Below, one piece after another: positions 8,605-16,855 of a stretch of DNA of 64,000 nucleotides. The notes beneath the pieces were generated by a model that was not told the origin of the DNA, ran no database searches, and saw nothing but the letters and a program-made list of their open reading frames with translations. The position numbers and the translations under genes are program-made. Numbering within the stretch: the first letter of the stretch is position 1; every line of letters starts with the position of its first letter. Location: the NCBI GenBank assembly GCA_017465405.1, contig JAFTWG010000015.1:62001-126000 (forward strand), written 5' to 3'. The stretch is from Alphaproteobacteria bacterium. Its GTDB lineage: Bacteria; Pseudomonadota; Alphaproteobacteria; RF32; CAG-239.

Positions 8605-10842
8605 ATGGCAAACGGCAGACCATATTTTAGTTTTGTTAGCAAAAGATATAACGACATTACACAAGATGAAGTGGAAAGAAATTTACATCGCAGACTTCAA
8701 AATGCGGAAAATATAGTTGTTGATGAAAATGATAAATATAAAGAAATGTTAGCTCGCAAAAGGAAGATGGAAATTGAGCGTGCAAAAAATCAACTTGCTT
8801 TATACGAGAGCAATAAAGAAGTTTATACTGCTTTATATTCTATTCAAGATGCCGTAAGTTCTGAAATTGTTGCCAAAGATAAAAGAAATGATACTCGCAC
8901 AGCCGAAGCTTTTGCCATTAAAACAGATGATGACAATAATCTTTCTTTAAAAATTAATATGTTACATCCTATCGGTGCATCAATTACCGTTGTTGATGGC
9001 AAAGTTGAATTTTCTCCGGAAGATATGACACCTGAAAAAATGGCAGAAATGGTAAGTTTCTTGCAACGCCATGGCATTATAGTTGATACCGACAGCTTAA
9101 AACTTGAAAATGCCGATGAACAAACTCAAGAAGCCTTTGAAGGTGCGAAAGAAATTTTTGAAGAAAGAGCTCAAGAAGAAATTGAAAATCTTTATACCAG
9201 AACAGCACACAGTGAAGAATATGAAGATTCATATTTGGCTGAAGAACAGGCTGAAATCGAAAAATGGTTTGAAGAAAACGGCATTGAAGATGGAGAAGTA
9301 GGAAAAATCAGGCAAATTGATGATCCTGATTTGGTTGATGAACTGAATAAAGATGATAAAGAAAGAGAGGAAGAAACCGGAGGAACAACAGAAGGAGGTA
9401 CCTCTGAACCTGCTGAAGAAGAAGAAAAAGAAGGAGGAGAAAAAGGAGAAAAATCCCCTCCGAAAAAACCTGCTAAAAAGAAAATGACTGCCCCAGAGCA
9501 GTTAAAGGAATTTGATACCAGTATTGAAAACTGGATGAATAAAAATAAAAGAAAAAATTACAGTTGGTACCCCGGACATTCATGGCACGGCGGTTGGAAA
9601 ACTTTTACTTGTTATTCAAGTGAAAGTGATGATCCTTTACGCAAACCGATAACCGTTGACCCTAAAACCAAAGATATTAAATGCAATTACGAGTTTAAGA
9701 TTTATACCCGTATCGGCCCTGATGGAAAAGTTGAGATTGCATATTCTCTTCCTCCGGGAAAACGTATTACTGATGACCAAGCGTATCTGTTGGCTTCCGC
9801 ATTTAAAGATGCCGGTATCAAATATGTAGAGTATGCAGGTATGCCCGATGATGATGAAGCTATTATGCGTGGAGCTTTAGCTAAACGTGCACTTATTCCG
9901 GTCGGTCACAAAATCAATGCTGAACGCTATGATAAAATGGTTAATACAGCTAAAGGCAAATTAGATGAAAACAGCCCTGATTTGTATAAGTATAAATATG
10001 ATTTAGCGATGCAAATGGCTCGATTCATAGGCAAAAAAGGTATTGATTGGAGAAAAGACGAAAATCGAAATAACCCCGATTGTCGTCGTATTCGTTGGGC
10101 AGTTGGATCTTATCAACTTTATCCGTTCCGTGATTTATGGGAAGACTTCCATTTGCGTGAAACATTTGAAAAGAAAGTTTCGGAAGCAACTCCGGGAATG
10201 GGTGAAGCCAAAAAAACACAAAACGGTGCTCCGCAAGTTATCGGCGCAACCATGGCCGTGGTATCTTTATATCAAATGTTTGAACATGCAACATCTGGAA
10301 ATAACGGTGAAGGATTTACTGTTAATGATTTGTTGAAAGGAAAAGGCAAACTTACTCCTTCCGAAGTAAATGCTCTTCGTAGTGCTTTAGGCGGAAAAGA
10401 CGGACCGGAAACGATGGTTCGTGACTTATCTCCAAGGGTTATGATTGCCATTTATGAAGAAATGTGCAAAACGCAAACTAAAGCTGCAGAAGAAGATCTT
10501 AATAATCGTTATATTGAGGCATTGAAAATCAATAAAGAAACAGGAAGTAAAAACGATAATTTGGATAAATCGATAATTTCTGATGCTTTGAACAATGCTA
10601 GAGCTCGTATTGAGGACGTTAACGGACAATTAGATGACTGCGGATTGAAGAAAATTTACTTAACCAGATTTTCTCTACCTCGTTATCAATTTACTGAAGC
10701 CAGAGAACAAGCCAAAAGAGATGGTTTAATCGGAGAAGAAAAAGGCAAAGGCGGAACTTCAAAAACTCCGAAATCTACAGGACGTAGCGGAGGTGCACCA
10801 AGAGGAGGTACACCTGGAGGAAAATCGGGCGGCCGTTCATAA
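8605..10842 (+). CDS. Large uncharacterised cytoplasmic protein with a duplicated alpha/beta module and low-complexity linkers
   Basis: I do not recognise this 745-residue protein. There is no signal peptide or membrane helix. The order is: a charged, probably coiled-coil N-terminus (about 15-90); module A (about 113-163, 'DGKVEFSPEDMTPEKMAEM' then 'FLQRHGIIV'); an acidic Glu/Gly/Lys-Pro linker (about 170-300); module B (about 364-425, 'PDGKVEIAYSLPPG' then 'AYLLASAFKDAGIKYVEY'); an Arg/Trp-rich region (about 480-520); a helical region (about 540-680); and a Gly/Ser/Arg tail. Modules A and B share the pattern GKVE - loop - helix - xxGI - strand, so I infer an internal duplication. The layout loosely recalls 'large polyvalent protein' LPD modules of mobile elements, but no catalytic domain is visible. 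It is monocistronic with a strong SD and terminator. Confidence 0.8.
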   Translation: MANGRPYFSFVSKRYNDITQDEVERNLHRRLQNAENIVVDENDKYKEMLARKRKMEIERAKNQLALYESNKEVYTALYSIQDAVSSEIVAKDKRNDTRTAEAFAIKTDDDNNLSLKINMLHPIGASITVVDGKVEFSPEDMTPEKMAEMVSFLQRHGIIVDTDSLKLENADEQTQEAFEGAKEIFEERAQEEIENLYTRTAHSEEYEDSYLAEEQAEIEKWFEENGIEDGEVGKIRQIDDPDLVDELNKDDKEREEETGGTTEGGTSEPAEEEEKEGGEKGEKSPPKKPAKKKMTAPEQLKEFDTSIENWMNKNKRKNYSWYPGHSWHGGWKTFTCYSSESDDPLRKPITVDPKTKDIKCNYEFKIYTRIGPDGKVEIAYSLPPGKRITDDQAYLLASAFKDAGIKYVEYAGMPDDDEAIMRGALAKRALIPVGHKINAERYDKMVNTAKGKLDENSPDLYKYKYDLAMQMARFIGKKGIDWRKDENRNNPDCRRIRWAVGSYQLYPFRDLWEDFHLRETFEKKVSEATPGMGEAKKTQNGAPQVIGATMAVVSLYQMFEHATSGNNGEGFTVNDLLKGKGKLTPSEVNALRSALGGKDGPETMVRDLSPRVMIAIYEEMCKTQTKAAEEDLNNRYIEALKINKETGSKNDNLDKSIISDALNNARARIEDVNGQLDDCGLKKIYLTRFSLPRYQFTEAREQAKRDGLIGEEKGKGGTSKTPKSTGRSGGAPRGGTPGGKSGGRS

Positions 10843-10853
10843 AAATAAACAAA

Positions 10854-10890
10854 AATAAAGCCACGAAAATTATCGTGGCTTTATTTTTTG
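10854..10890 (+). terminator. Strong, probably bidirectional terminator
   Basis: A 13-bp stem AATAAAGCCACGA / TCGTGGCTTTATT is followed by T6 and serves the orphan gene. On the minus strand it can also end hsp20 transcription. Confidence 0.85.
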
Positions 10891-10902
10891 GCAGAAAAGT
10901 CT

Positions 10903-11403
10903 TTATTGTTTCTTAGCTGTTTCTACTGTTTTTTGAACAGCCTTTTTCTTTTTAACCGGAAGTTTTTTGGTTTTCATTTTTTCAATGGCGGTCTTTGGAA
11001 TTTTTATATTCAACATTCCGTCTGTATATTCTGCCTCGGCTTTGCTATAATCTAAATCCCATGGCAATGGCACGGTACGTTGAAACATTCCGTATGATAT
11101 TTCCGAAAAATAATTATCTTTTTTATTGTGCTCAATTTGTTGTTTCTTTTCGCCGCTGATCGTCAAATAGCCGTCAGAAGATATTTGAACTTCTAAATCT
11201 TCTTCGTCAATTCCCGGAATCTCTGCTGAAATATTCACTGCTTCTTTGGTTTCGGAAAAATCAATTCTGGGTTCCATAGACCACATATCGTTTTCCGATG
11301 GTGTTGAATCAAAAATATGTCTTAAATGATGAATAAGGCTACGAAATTCTCCGCTAGCCTTAACCGGTACATCATATTCTTTGTTATTGGCAATATTTTT
11401 CAT
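10903..11403 (-). CDS. Hsp20-family small heat-shock protein
   Basis: 166 residues. The alpha-crystallin domain lies at about 45-145, with 'PRIDFSETKEAVNISAEIPG', 'LTISGEKK' and 'FQRTVPLPWDLD...A.Y.DGMLNIKIPK'. The tail is Lys-rich. It is an ATP-independent holdase. The start is set at ATG 11403 ('MKNIANN') because AAGGAG sits 8 bases upstream. The ATG two codons earlier would leave only 2 bases of spacing. It is transcribed alone or from an upstream promoter shared with the EF-hand gene. No heat-shock promoter or ROSE-type thermometer was identified. Confidence 0.95.
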   Translation of the reverse strand: MKNIANNKEYDVPVKASGEFRSLIHHLRHIFDSTPSENDMWSMEPRIDFSETKEAVNISAEIPGIDEEDLEVQISSDGYLTISGEKKQQIEHNKKDNYFSEISYGMFQRTVPLPWDLDYSKAEAEYTDGMLNIKIPKTAIEKMKTKKLPVKKKKAVQKTVETAKKQ

Positions 11404-11466
11404 ACTCATTTCTCCTTTGCTATATACACAACAAAGAAATAAGCATCTTCTGTTTATTTTAAATAG

Positions 11467-11835
11467 TTAATAGTATCTAACTTTGCCTTTAGTTCTTTCC
11501 GATTGATTTTTGATATATTTTTCCAATTCTTTTACCGTTAAAAATCCATCGGCATTTTCATCTATTGTTGCAAACTGGTCAGTACTATTTTGATATATAC
11601 CTTCTTTTTTGGCCTTTCTGATTTGACGACGGTCATCACGTGTCAGTTTTCGAGTATCTTTTGCTCCGAACTCTTCCGGCGACAAACGACCATCATCATC
11701 TTTGTCATATTGTGCAATCTGATAAATAGCAGTCTGCATATATTGGCTGACATAATTATCTGCCATTCTGGGTTTTGCTTCTGCAACAGAATATGCTATC
11801 AATAAAGCTGAACAAACAACATAAAACTTCTTCAT
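11467..11835 (-). CDS. Secreted EF-hand protein
   Basis: 122 residues. A signal peptide 'MKKFYVVCSALLIAYSVAEA' is followed by two canonical EF-hand loops, 'DKDDDGRLSPEE' (about 44-55) and 'DENADGFLTVKE' (about 91-102). Both keep Asp at positions 1, 3 and 5, Gly at 6 and Glu at 12, so calcium binding in the periplasm is likely. The gene has a strong AGGAGG and lies 9 bases after the lolD stop, so it may be the tail of the lolCD unit. The partner is unknown. Confidence 0.85.
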   Translation of the reverse strand: MKKFYVVCSALLIAYSVAEAKPRMADNYVSQYMQTAIYQIAQYDKDDDGRLSPEEFGAKDTRKLTRDDRRQIRKAKKEGIYQNSTDQFATIDENADGFLTVKELEKYIKNQSERTKGKVRYY

Positions 11836-11844
11836 TCTTACCTC

Positions 11845-12564
11845 CTAATAAAAATTAGAACTTCCGATAAATGACGATAAACCAAAATCAACCAGCTGTC
11901 CGTCTTTTAATCCTACCTGTTTATCCATTGCTTTGGCTAATTCCATATTATGCGTTGCAACTAAAGCAGACAAACCTGTTTCTTTTATTATATTCAATAA
12001 AGCTTCAAAAACAATATCCGATGTCTTCGGGTCTAAATTTCCGGTCGGTTCGTCTGCCAATAATAATTTTGGTGTATTGGCAAGCGAGCGAGCTATCGCA
12101 ACTCTTTGTTGTTCTCCTCCGGAAAGCTCTGCCGGACGATGCTTAAAACGATCAGCAAGTTTCATTTTATCTAAAAGCCATTTTGCTCTATCTTCTGCTT
12201 CGTTATAATTTTTTCCGGCTATGAGTTGCGGTATCATAACATTTTCTACCGCATTAAAATCCGGTAACAAATTATGATATTGATAAACAAAACCCAAATA
12301 ATCTCGGCGTAGAGATGTTCGAATTGCATCACTTAATTTTGAGCAATCCTGTTTGTTTAACAAAATACTACCACTTGTCGGTAATTCTAAAAGTCCCGAT
12401 ATTTGAAGCAATGTAGATTTTCCTGAACCGCTCGGACCGATTAAAGCGACAATTTCTCCTTCTTTAATCTCAAAATTCACATTACGTAAAACTTCAAGTT
12501 TTTGTGAACCTTGATTAAAACTTTTGCAAATATTTTTTAAGCTTAATATAGATTGTCTACTCAT
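11845..12564 (-). CDS. lolD: Lipoprotein-releasing ABC transporter ATPase LolD
   Basis: 239 residues. Walker A is 'GPSGSGKST', the signature is 'LSGGEQQRVAIARSLA', and Walker B is 'LLLADEPTGNLD' followed by 'VATHN'. It powers extraction of outer-membrane lipoproteins from the inner membrane together with the LolC/E permease. ATG 12564 overlaps the permease stop (ATGAGTAG, 8 bases), a typical translational coupling. The earlier in-frame start would lie inside the permease gene. Confidence 0.95.
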   Translation of the reverse strand: MSRQSILSLKNICKSFNQGSQKLEVLRNVNFEIKEGEIVALIGPSGSGKSTLLQISGLLELPTSGSILLNKQDCSKLSDAIRTSLRRDYLGFVYQYHNLLPDFNAVENVMIPQLIAGKNYNEAEDRAKWLLDKMKLADRFKHRPAELSGGEQQRVAIARSLANTPKLLLADEPTGNLDPKTSDIVFEALLNIIKETGLSALVATHNMELAKAMDKQVGLKDGQLVDFGLSSFIGSSNFY

Positions 12565-13804
12565 AACGTAAAGCCTCCACCGGATCCATTCTTGCGGCAC
12601 GATAAGCCGGATATATGGTTGCTAAAAACGACAACAACAAAGAAAGTAATGATATTACCACAACCTCAACAACATCCATTTCTGCCGGTAAACGAGATAA
12701 GAAATATATTTCTGCCGAAAATAATTCTCTACCGGATATGTTTTGTAAAAACTGACGAATATTCTCAATATTTTCGCAGAACAAAACGCCTAAAATAACC
12801 CCTATTAATGTTCCAACAACACCGATAAATGCGCCATCTATAAAGAAAATACGCATAATCATACCTTTTGTTGCTCCCATGGTACGCAAAACAGCAATAT
12901 CACGCCCCTTGTCTTTCACGAGCATAATTAAACCGGTGATAATGTTAAATGCTGCAACTAAAATGATTAGTGTTAAAATCAAAAACATTACATTACGTTC
13001 AACTTCTATTGCATTAAAAAAGGCCGCATTAGATTGTTTCCAGTCAAACAAATATGCACTATCGCCAACACTTTGTCTGATAATTTCTTTAGTTTGAGAC
13101 AACATTTCAGCATCTTTTAGTTCTACATCTATATTAGTAACACTATCACCGATACCAAAATATTTTTGTGCTGATGCTAACGGCATAAAAATAAAGTTTG
13201 CATCATACTCATACATTCCAAGGTCAAAAGTTCCGGCAATGCGATATGATTTCATTCTCGGAATTGTACCGAAAGCCGTAATTTTACCATTTGGAGAAAT
13301 AAGAGTAATTTCATCACCGACCATAAGTCCCATTTTTTGAGCCAAACGATAACCGACAATCACATTATTATCGACAAATTCATCCATATTAACGGTAAGC
13401 ATTCCGTTTTTGAGAGTTTTTCTTTTATCAATATCTTCAACTCTGATACCTCTTACCATTGCTCCCTCGGCTGAACGTCCCGAAGATACCAGAAGCTGCT
13501 TTTCTATCATCGGAATAACCGACACAACATTTCCGATAGCATTTATATCGGCAGTTGCTTGTTCATAATTGTTAAAAGGTTGAGATATGTTAGAAATAAT
13601 GCCGATGTGCCCATTTATACCTAAAATACGGCTTAGTAGCTCATTACGAAAACCGTTCATAACCGACATAACGATAATCAATGTTGCAACACCGAGTGCA
13701 ATTCCGGTAAAAGCAAAACCGGTGATAACCGATATAAATCCCTCTTTTCTTTTGGCTCGGAGGTAACGTTTTGCCACCATAGTTTCAAATTTGTTAAATA
13801 TCAT
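12557..13804 (-). CDS. lolC: Lipoprotein-releasing ABC transporter permease LolC/LolE
   Basis: 415 residues with four membrane helices: one N-terminal (about 22-45) and three C-terminal (about 265-400). Between the first two lies a large MacB-type periplasmic domain. The family signature 'RYLRAKRKEGFISVI' opens the protein and '.YPAYRAARMDPVEALRYE' closes it. A single permease gene fused in function (LolF-like, used as a homodimer) is common in Alphaproteobacteria, and no second permease is seen here. The gene is coupled to lolD. A palindrome covers the SD region (13812-13829). Confidence 0.95.
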   Translation of the reverse strand: MIFNKFETMVAKRYLRAKRKEGFISVITGFAFTGIALGVATLIIVMSVMNGFRNELLSRILGINGHIGIISNISQPFNNYEQATADINAIGNVVSVIPMIEKQLLVSSGRSAEGAMVRGIRVEDIDKRKTLKNGMLTVNMDEFVDNNVIVGYRLAQKMGLMVGDEITLISPNGKITAFGTIPRMKSYRIAGTFDLGMYEYDANFIFMPLASAQKYFGIGDSVTNIDVELKDAEMLSQTKEIIRQSVGDSAYLFDWKQSNAAFFNAIEVERNVMFLILTLIILVAAFNIITGLIMLVKDKGRDIAVLRTMGATKGMIMRIFFIDGAFIGVVGTLIGVILGVLFCENIENIRQFLQNISGRELFSAEIYFLSRLPAEMDVVEVVVISLLSLLLSFLATIYPAYRAARMDPVEALRYE

Positions 13805-13811
13805 CGAAAAA

Positions 13812-13857
13812 CTCCTATATTTATAGGAGATATATATGAGAAAAGTACTCTTTGCAA
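13812..13857 (-). promoter_or_regulatory. lolC promoter and palindrome over the Shine-Dalgarno
   Basis: On the minus strand TTGCAA (13852-13857) and TATATC (13829-13834) are 17 bases apart. Immediately downstream, CTCCTATA-AA-TATAGGAG (13829-13812) is a perfect palindrome whose right arm contains the GGAG that serves ATG 13804 at 7-base spacing. It could be a start-site operator, or an RNA hairpin hiding the SD if transcripts begin further upstream. Confidence 0.5.
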
Positions 13858-13868
13858 GTTTTAATTAT

Positions 13869-14852
13869 CTATACTAAAAGTTTTGCCAAGTAATAATGAT
13901 TATGTTTCAGTAAGTAGTACATTATTCTAAAACGTAGTCGTAATAAAGAAATATTACAATCTCCCTTTGACACCATATCCGAAAGTTGCAATAAATTTTC
14001 TTGGATTTTTCCCATACCAAACTTCGTTTTATAGGCATTAAGAATGTATGCTCTAAACAATCGTTCACTAATATATTTTTGTAATTTTTGCACAACATCT
14101 GATTGCATTTTGTATTTATCAATAAGTTTATTTATAATCTTAATATGTTCATCAATAAACAGAATATGTTTTTCATATTTTTTTCTCTTATCAATACTGT
14201 GAGTTATTGATGACGGACGTTGAACATAGTAAATTAATTCAACAGGAAGAACACTGAATATTTTGGTATTATCCAACAATTCAAATGTATAAAGAGCATC
14301 TTCCCCCGGGTTTACGGATTTAAATGTTATTTTTTTTGCTAAATCAGATTTATATAACTTATCCCAAACGACCACACTTCTTTTAAATTCTTTTGATATA
14401 ACTTTTTGAAATATATCAGATATTCTCTCTATATATGGTATTTTTTCATAAAAACAGCTGTCAACTTTTTCATTAAGCATAACCGATTTGAATTTAAATT
14501 GACATATATCACTATCAGTATCTTTTATCGTTCTTAGCGCAAGCTCCATACATTGCGGATGAAGAAAATCATCACCGTCCAAAAACATTATATAGTCTCC
14601 CTTAGTTTTTTCCAAACCGGTGTTTCTAGCAGGAGACAAACCTTGATTTTCTTGAGTAATAACAATAAATCTTTCATCTTTTTCGGCATATTGTTGTAAT
14701 ATTTCAAGAGAATTATCCGTACTACCGTCATTTACACATATAGCTTCCCAATCTTGAAAAGTTTGATTTTTTACACTACCCAAACATTTTTCCAGATAGT
14801 TTTGAACATTGTAAACAGGGATAATTATACTTATTTCCGGATTTTTATTCAT
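13869..14852 (-). CDS. Family 2 glycosyltransferase
   Basis: 327 residues. The GT-A fold begins 'PEISIIIPVYNVQNYLEKCL', with 'VNDGSTDNS' for nucleotide binding and the metal site 'MFLDGDDFLHP'. The C-terminal half is helical and probably binds the acceptor. It likely adds a sugar to a surface glycan (capsule, LPS or exopolysaccharide). The acceptor cannot be told from sequence. It is a close relative in layout of the GT2 at 26709-27791. The start follows AAGAGGTTGTC. Confidence 0.92.
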   Translation of the reverse strand: MNKNPEISIIIPVYNVQNYLEKCLGSVKNQTFQDWEAICVNDGSTDNSLEILQQYAEKDERFIVITQENQGLSPARNTGLEKTKGDYIMFLDGDDFLHPQCMELALRTIKDTDSDICQFKFKSVMLNEKVDSCFYEKIPYIERISDIFQKVISKEFKRSVVVWDKLYKSDLAKKITFKSVNPGEDALYTFELLDNTKIFSVLPVELIYYVQRPSSITHSIDKRKKYEKHILFIDEHIKIINKLIDKYKMQSDVVQKLQKYISERLFRAYILNAYKTKFGMGKIQENLLQLSDMVSKGDCNISLLRLRFRIMYYLLKHNHYYLAKLLV

Positions 14853-14898
14853 GACAACCTCTTGCGTACAAACATTCTAAATTCAACTTTTAGTTGAA

Positions 14899-14927
14899 AA
14901 AATACAATATCAAACATGATAAGTCAA
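14899..14927 (-). promoter_or_regulatory. Promoter for the GT2 gene, followed by a small inverted repeat
   Basis: TTGACT (14922-14927) and TATTTT (14899-14904) are 17 bases apart on the minus strand. A TTCAACT-TTT-AGTTGAA inverted repeat (14882-14898) sits at the expected transcription start. Confidence 0.55.
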
Positions 14928-14989
14928 CTTTTATTAGAATTATCAAACAAACACACTTATAAAGATGCAAAATTATAATGAATAACCAG

Positions 14990-15018
14990 TTGACAATCGC
15001 TATTTTGTGATATATAAA
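14990..15018 (+). promoter_or_regulatory. Strong promoter of rpmI-rplT
   Basis: TTGACA (14990-14995) and TATAAA (15013-15018) are separated by 17 bases. The expected start near 15025 leaves a leader of about 77 bases. Confidence 0.8.
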
Positions 15019-15036
15019 GAGCTGTTCAGTTCGGTT

Positions 15037-15060
15037 AGCAGGCGAAAAGGCATGCCTGTT
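15037..15060 (+). promoter_or_regulatory. Leader hairpin upstream of rpmI
   Basis: AGCAGGC (15037-15043) pairs with GCCTGTT (15054-15060) in the rpmI leader. L20 autoregulates rpmI-rplT in other bacteria, so a feedback site is plausible, but I cannot match this hairpin to a described L20 leader. infC, the usual upstream gene, is absent. Confidence 0.35.
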
Positions 15061-15101
15061 GCCGGTTAAAGCATCCAAATTTTAATAGAAAGGGAAGCAA
15101 A

Positions 15102-15299
15102 ATGCCAAAAATGAAAACTAAAAGTTCCGTAAAAAAACGCTTTAGCGTAACAGGAACAGGCAAATTAAAAAGAAATTTTGCCAACAAGAGACACTGTCTC
15201 TTCTGCAAAACACAGAAAATGAAAAGACAAGCACGTGGTACAACTTTGGTTGATACCAATGATGTTAAAATCGTTAAACAATTTTTGCCATATTTGTAG
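15102..15299 (+). CDS. rpmI: 50S ribosomal protein L35
   Basis: 65 residues, complete. It begins 'MPKMKTKSSVKKRFSVTGTG' and has the basic L35 signature 'HCLFCKTQKMKRQARGT'. It is first of a two-gene operon with rplT, 12 bases apart. The SD is GAAAGGGAAGC. Confidence 0.97.
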   Translation: MPKMKTKSSVKKRFSVTGTGKLKRNFANKRHCLFCKTQKMKRQARGTTLVDTNDVKIVKQFLPYL

Positions 15300-15311
15300 G
15301 AGGATAGTTAG

Positions 15312-15668
15312 ATGTCTCGTGTTAAAAGAGGTGTAACGGCTCGTGCTCGTCACAAAAAGATTTTTGAAATGGCGAAAGGTTATCGCGGTCGTTCGAAAAA
15401 TGTATTCAGAGTTGCTATTGAAAAAGTTGAAAAAGGTTTGCAATATGCTTACCGCGACAGACGTGTTAAGAAGAGAAACTTCCGCAGTTTGTGGATTCAA
15501 CGTATTAGTGCTGCAACAAGACTCAACGATATGACATACTCTCGATTTATGAACGGGCTCAACAAAGCAGGTATTGAGCTTGATCGTAAAGTGTTAGCTG
15601 ATATCGCATTAAAAGAGCCCGAGGCGTTTGCCAAGTTAGTTGCGCAAGCTAAGGACGCTTTGAAATAA
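15312..15668 (+). CDS. rplT: 50S ribosomal protein L20
   Basis: 118 residues, complete. It begins '[20 protein letters not shown]', with '[13 protein letters not shown]' and '[18 protein letters not shown]'. It binds 23S rRNA early in assembly and in other bacteria represses its own operon. It starts behind AGGAGG. A long hairpin separates it from pheS. Confidence 0.97.
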   Translation: MSRVKRGVTARARHKKIFEMAKGYRGRSKNVFRVAIEKVEKGLQYAYRDRRVKKRNFRSLWIQRISAATRLNDMTYSRFMNGLNKAGIELDRKVLADIALKEPEAFAKLVAQAKDALK

Positions 15669-15690
15669 GCAATTTTTAAAAATGCAAAAA

Positions 15691-15726
15691 AAAGAGTCTG
15701 CTTGAGCAATCGAGCCAGACTCTTTT
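15691..15726 (+). terminator. Terminator or attenuator between rplT and pheST
   Basis: A long hairpin AAAGAGTCTG-CTTGA ... TCGAG-C-CAGACTCTTT is followed by T5. Only 26 bases separate it from the pheS start, so pheST must either read through it or have a promoter inside rplT. Confidence 0.75.
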
Positions 15727-15751
15727 TATGTTTAAACAACGGGGAAATTTT

Positions 15752-16855
15752 ATGGAAAATTTAGAAGAATTAAAATCCCAGATTTTGCAAAACATTAGTT
15801 CTGCAACGGATTTGAAAGCTTTAGATGATGTTAGAGTTTCCGTATTAGGTAAAAAAGGTACCATTACGGAAAAAATGAAAACTTTAGGCTCTTTGCCGTT
15901 AGAAGAAAAAATCGCTGCCGGTAAAGCTTTGAATGTTTTAAAATCTGCTGTTGAAGCCGCCATTGATGAGAAAAAACAAGAGTTGGAAACAGTAGAACTC
16001 AATCGTAAATTAGCAAACGAAAGAATCGATGTTACTTTGCCGATTAGAAACGAGGTTCAAGGTCGCATTCATCCGGTTTCTAAAATTTATGAAGAAGTTG
16101 TTGCCATCTTTGGGCAAATGGGTTTTGAAGTGGCGGAAGGTCCGGATATTGAAGACCAATTTCATAATTTTAACGCCTTAAATATGCCGGCTAATCACCC
16201 TGCTCGTCAAATGCAAGACACTTTTTATGTTGCCAATCCGGACAGCAGCGATTTTGATGATAGCTATGTGGTCAGAACACATACATCAGGTATTCAAATA
16301 AGAACTATGGAAGCTAAAAAGCCTCCTATCAGAATTATTGCACCGGGACGTACATATCGTAGTGACTATGATGCCACCCATACCCCAATGTTCCATCAGG
16401 TAGAAGGCTTGGTCATTGATAAAACAACTAATATGGCTCATTTGAAAGGTTGTTTATACGATTTTGTGAAAGCATTTTTTGAAATTGATGACATAAAAGT
16501 TCGTTATCGTCCGTCATATTTCCCGTTTACCGAACCTAGTGCCGAAATGGATATCGGTTGTAAAAAAGGAAAAGGAGAACTAAAAATCGGCGAAGGTGAC
16601 GATTGGTTAGAAATTTTGGGTTGCGGTATGGTTCATCCTAATGTTCTGCGTGCAGGAGGGATTGACCCTGACGAATATCAAGGTTTTGCTTTTGGTGTCG
16701 GTATTGACCGTTTGGCAATGCTTAAATATGGTATTCCTGATTTGCGTACATTTTTCGAATCGGATTTACGTTGGTTGAAACATTATGGATTTGTGCCGCT
16801 TGATACATCATCTATGACCGGTGGTTTGAGCAATAACGGAGGATTGTCACGATGA
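15752..16855 (+). CDS. pheS: Phenylalanyl-tRNA synthetase alpha subunit
   Basis: 367 residues. An N-terminal coiled coil is followed by a class II catalytic domain with 'GFEVAEGPDIEDQFHNFNALN', 'RTHTSGIQIRTM', 'GRTYRSDYDATHTPMFHQVEG' and 'FAFGVGIDRLAMLKYGI'. It forms the alpha2-beta2 enzyme with PheT. ATG 15752 ('MENLEELK') follows ACGGGGAA. The upstream in-frame ATG 15728 lies against the terminator. Its stop overlaps the pheT ATG by 4 bases. Confidence 0.97.
   Translation: MENLEELKSQILQNISSATDLKALDDVRVSVLGKKGTITEKMKTLGSLPLEEKIAAGKALNVLKSAVEAAIDEKKQELETVELNRKLANERIDVTLPIRNEVQGRIHPVSKIYEEVVAIFGQMGFEVAEGPDIEDQFHNFNALNMPANHPARQMQDTFYVANPDSSDFDDSYVVRTHTSGIQIRTMEAKKPPIRIIAPGRTYRSDYDATHTPMFHQVEGLVIDKTTNMAHLKGCLYDFVKAFFEIDDIKVRYRPSYFPFTEPSAEMDIGCKKGKGELKIGEGDDWLEILGCGMVHPNVLRAGGIDPDEYQGFAFGVGIDRLAMLKYGIPDLRTFFESDLRWLKHYGFVPLDTSSMTGGLSNNGGLSR

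Noticed and set aside
15165-15739. Overlapping minus-strand open frames across rplT and pheS
   Set aside because: They are antisense shadows of rpmI, rplT and pheS.
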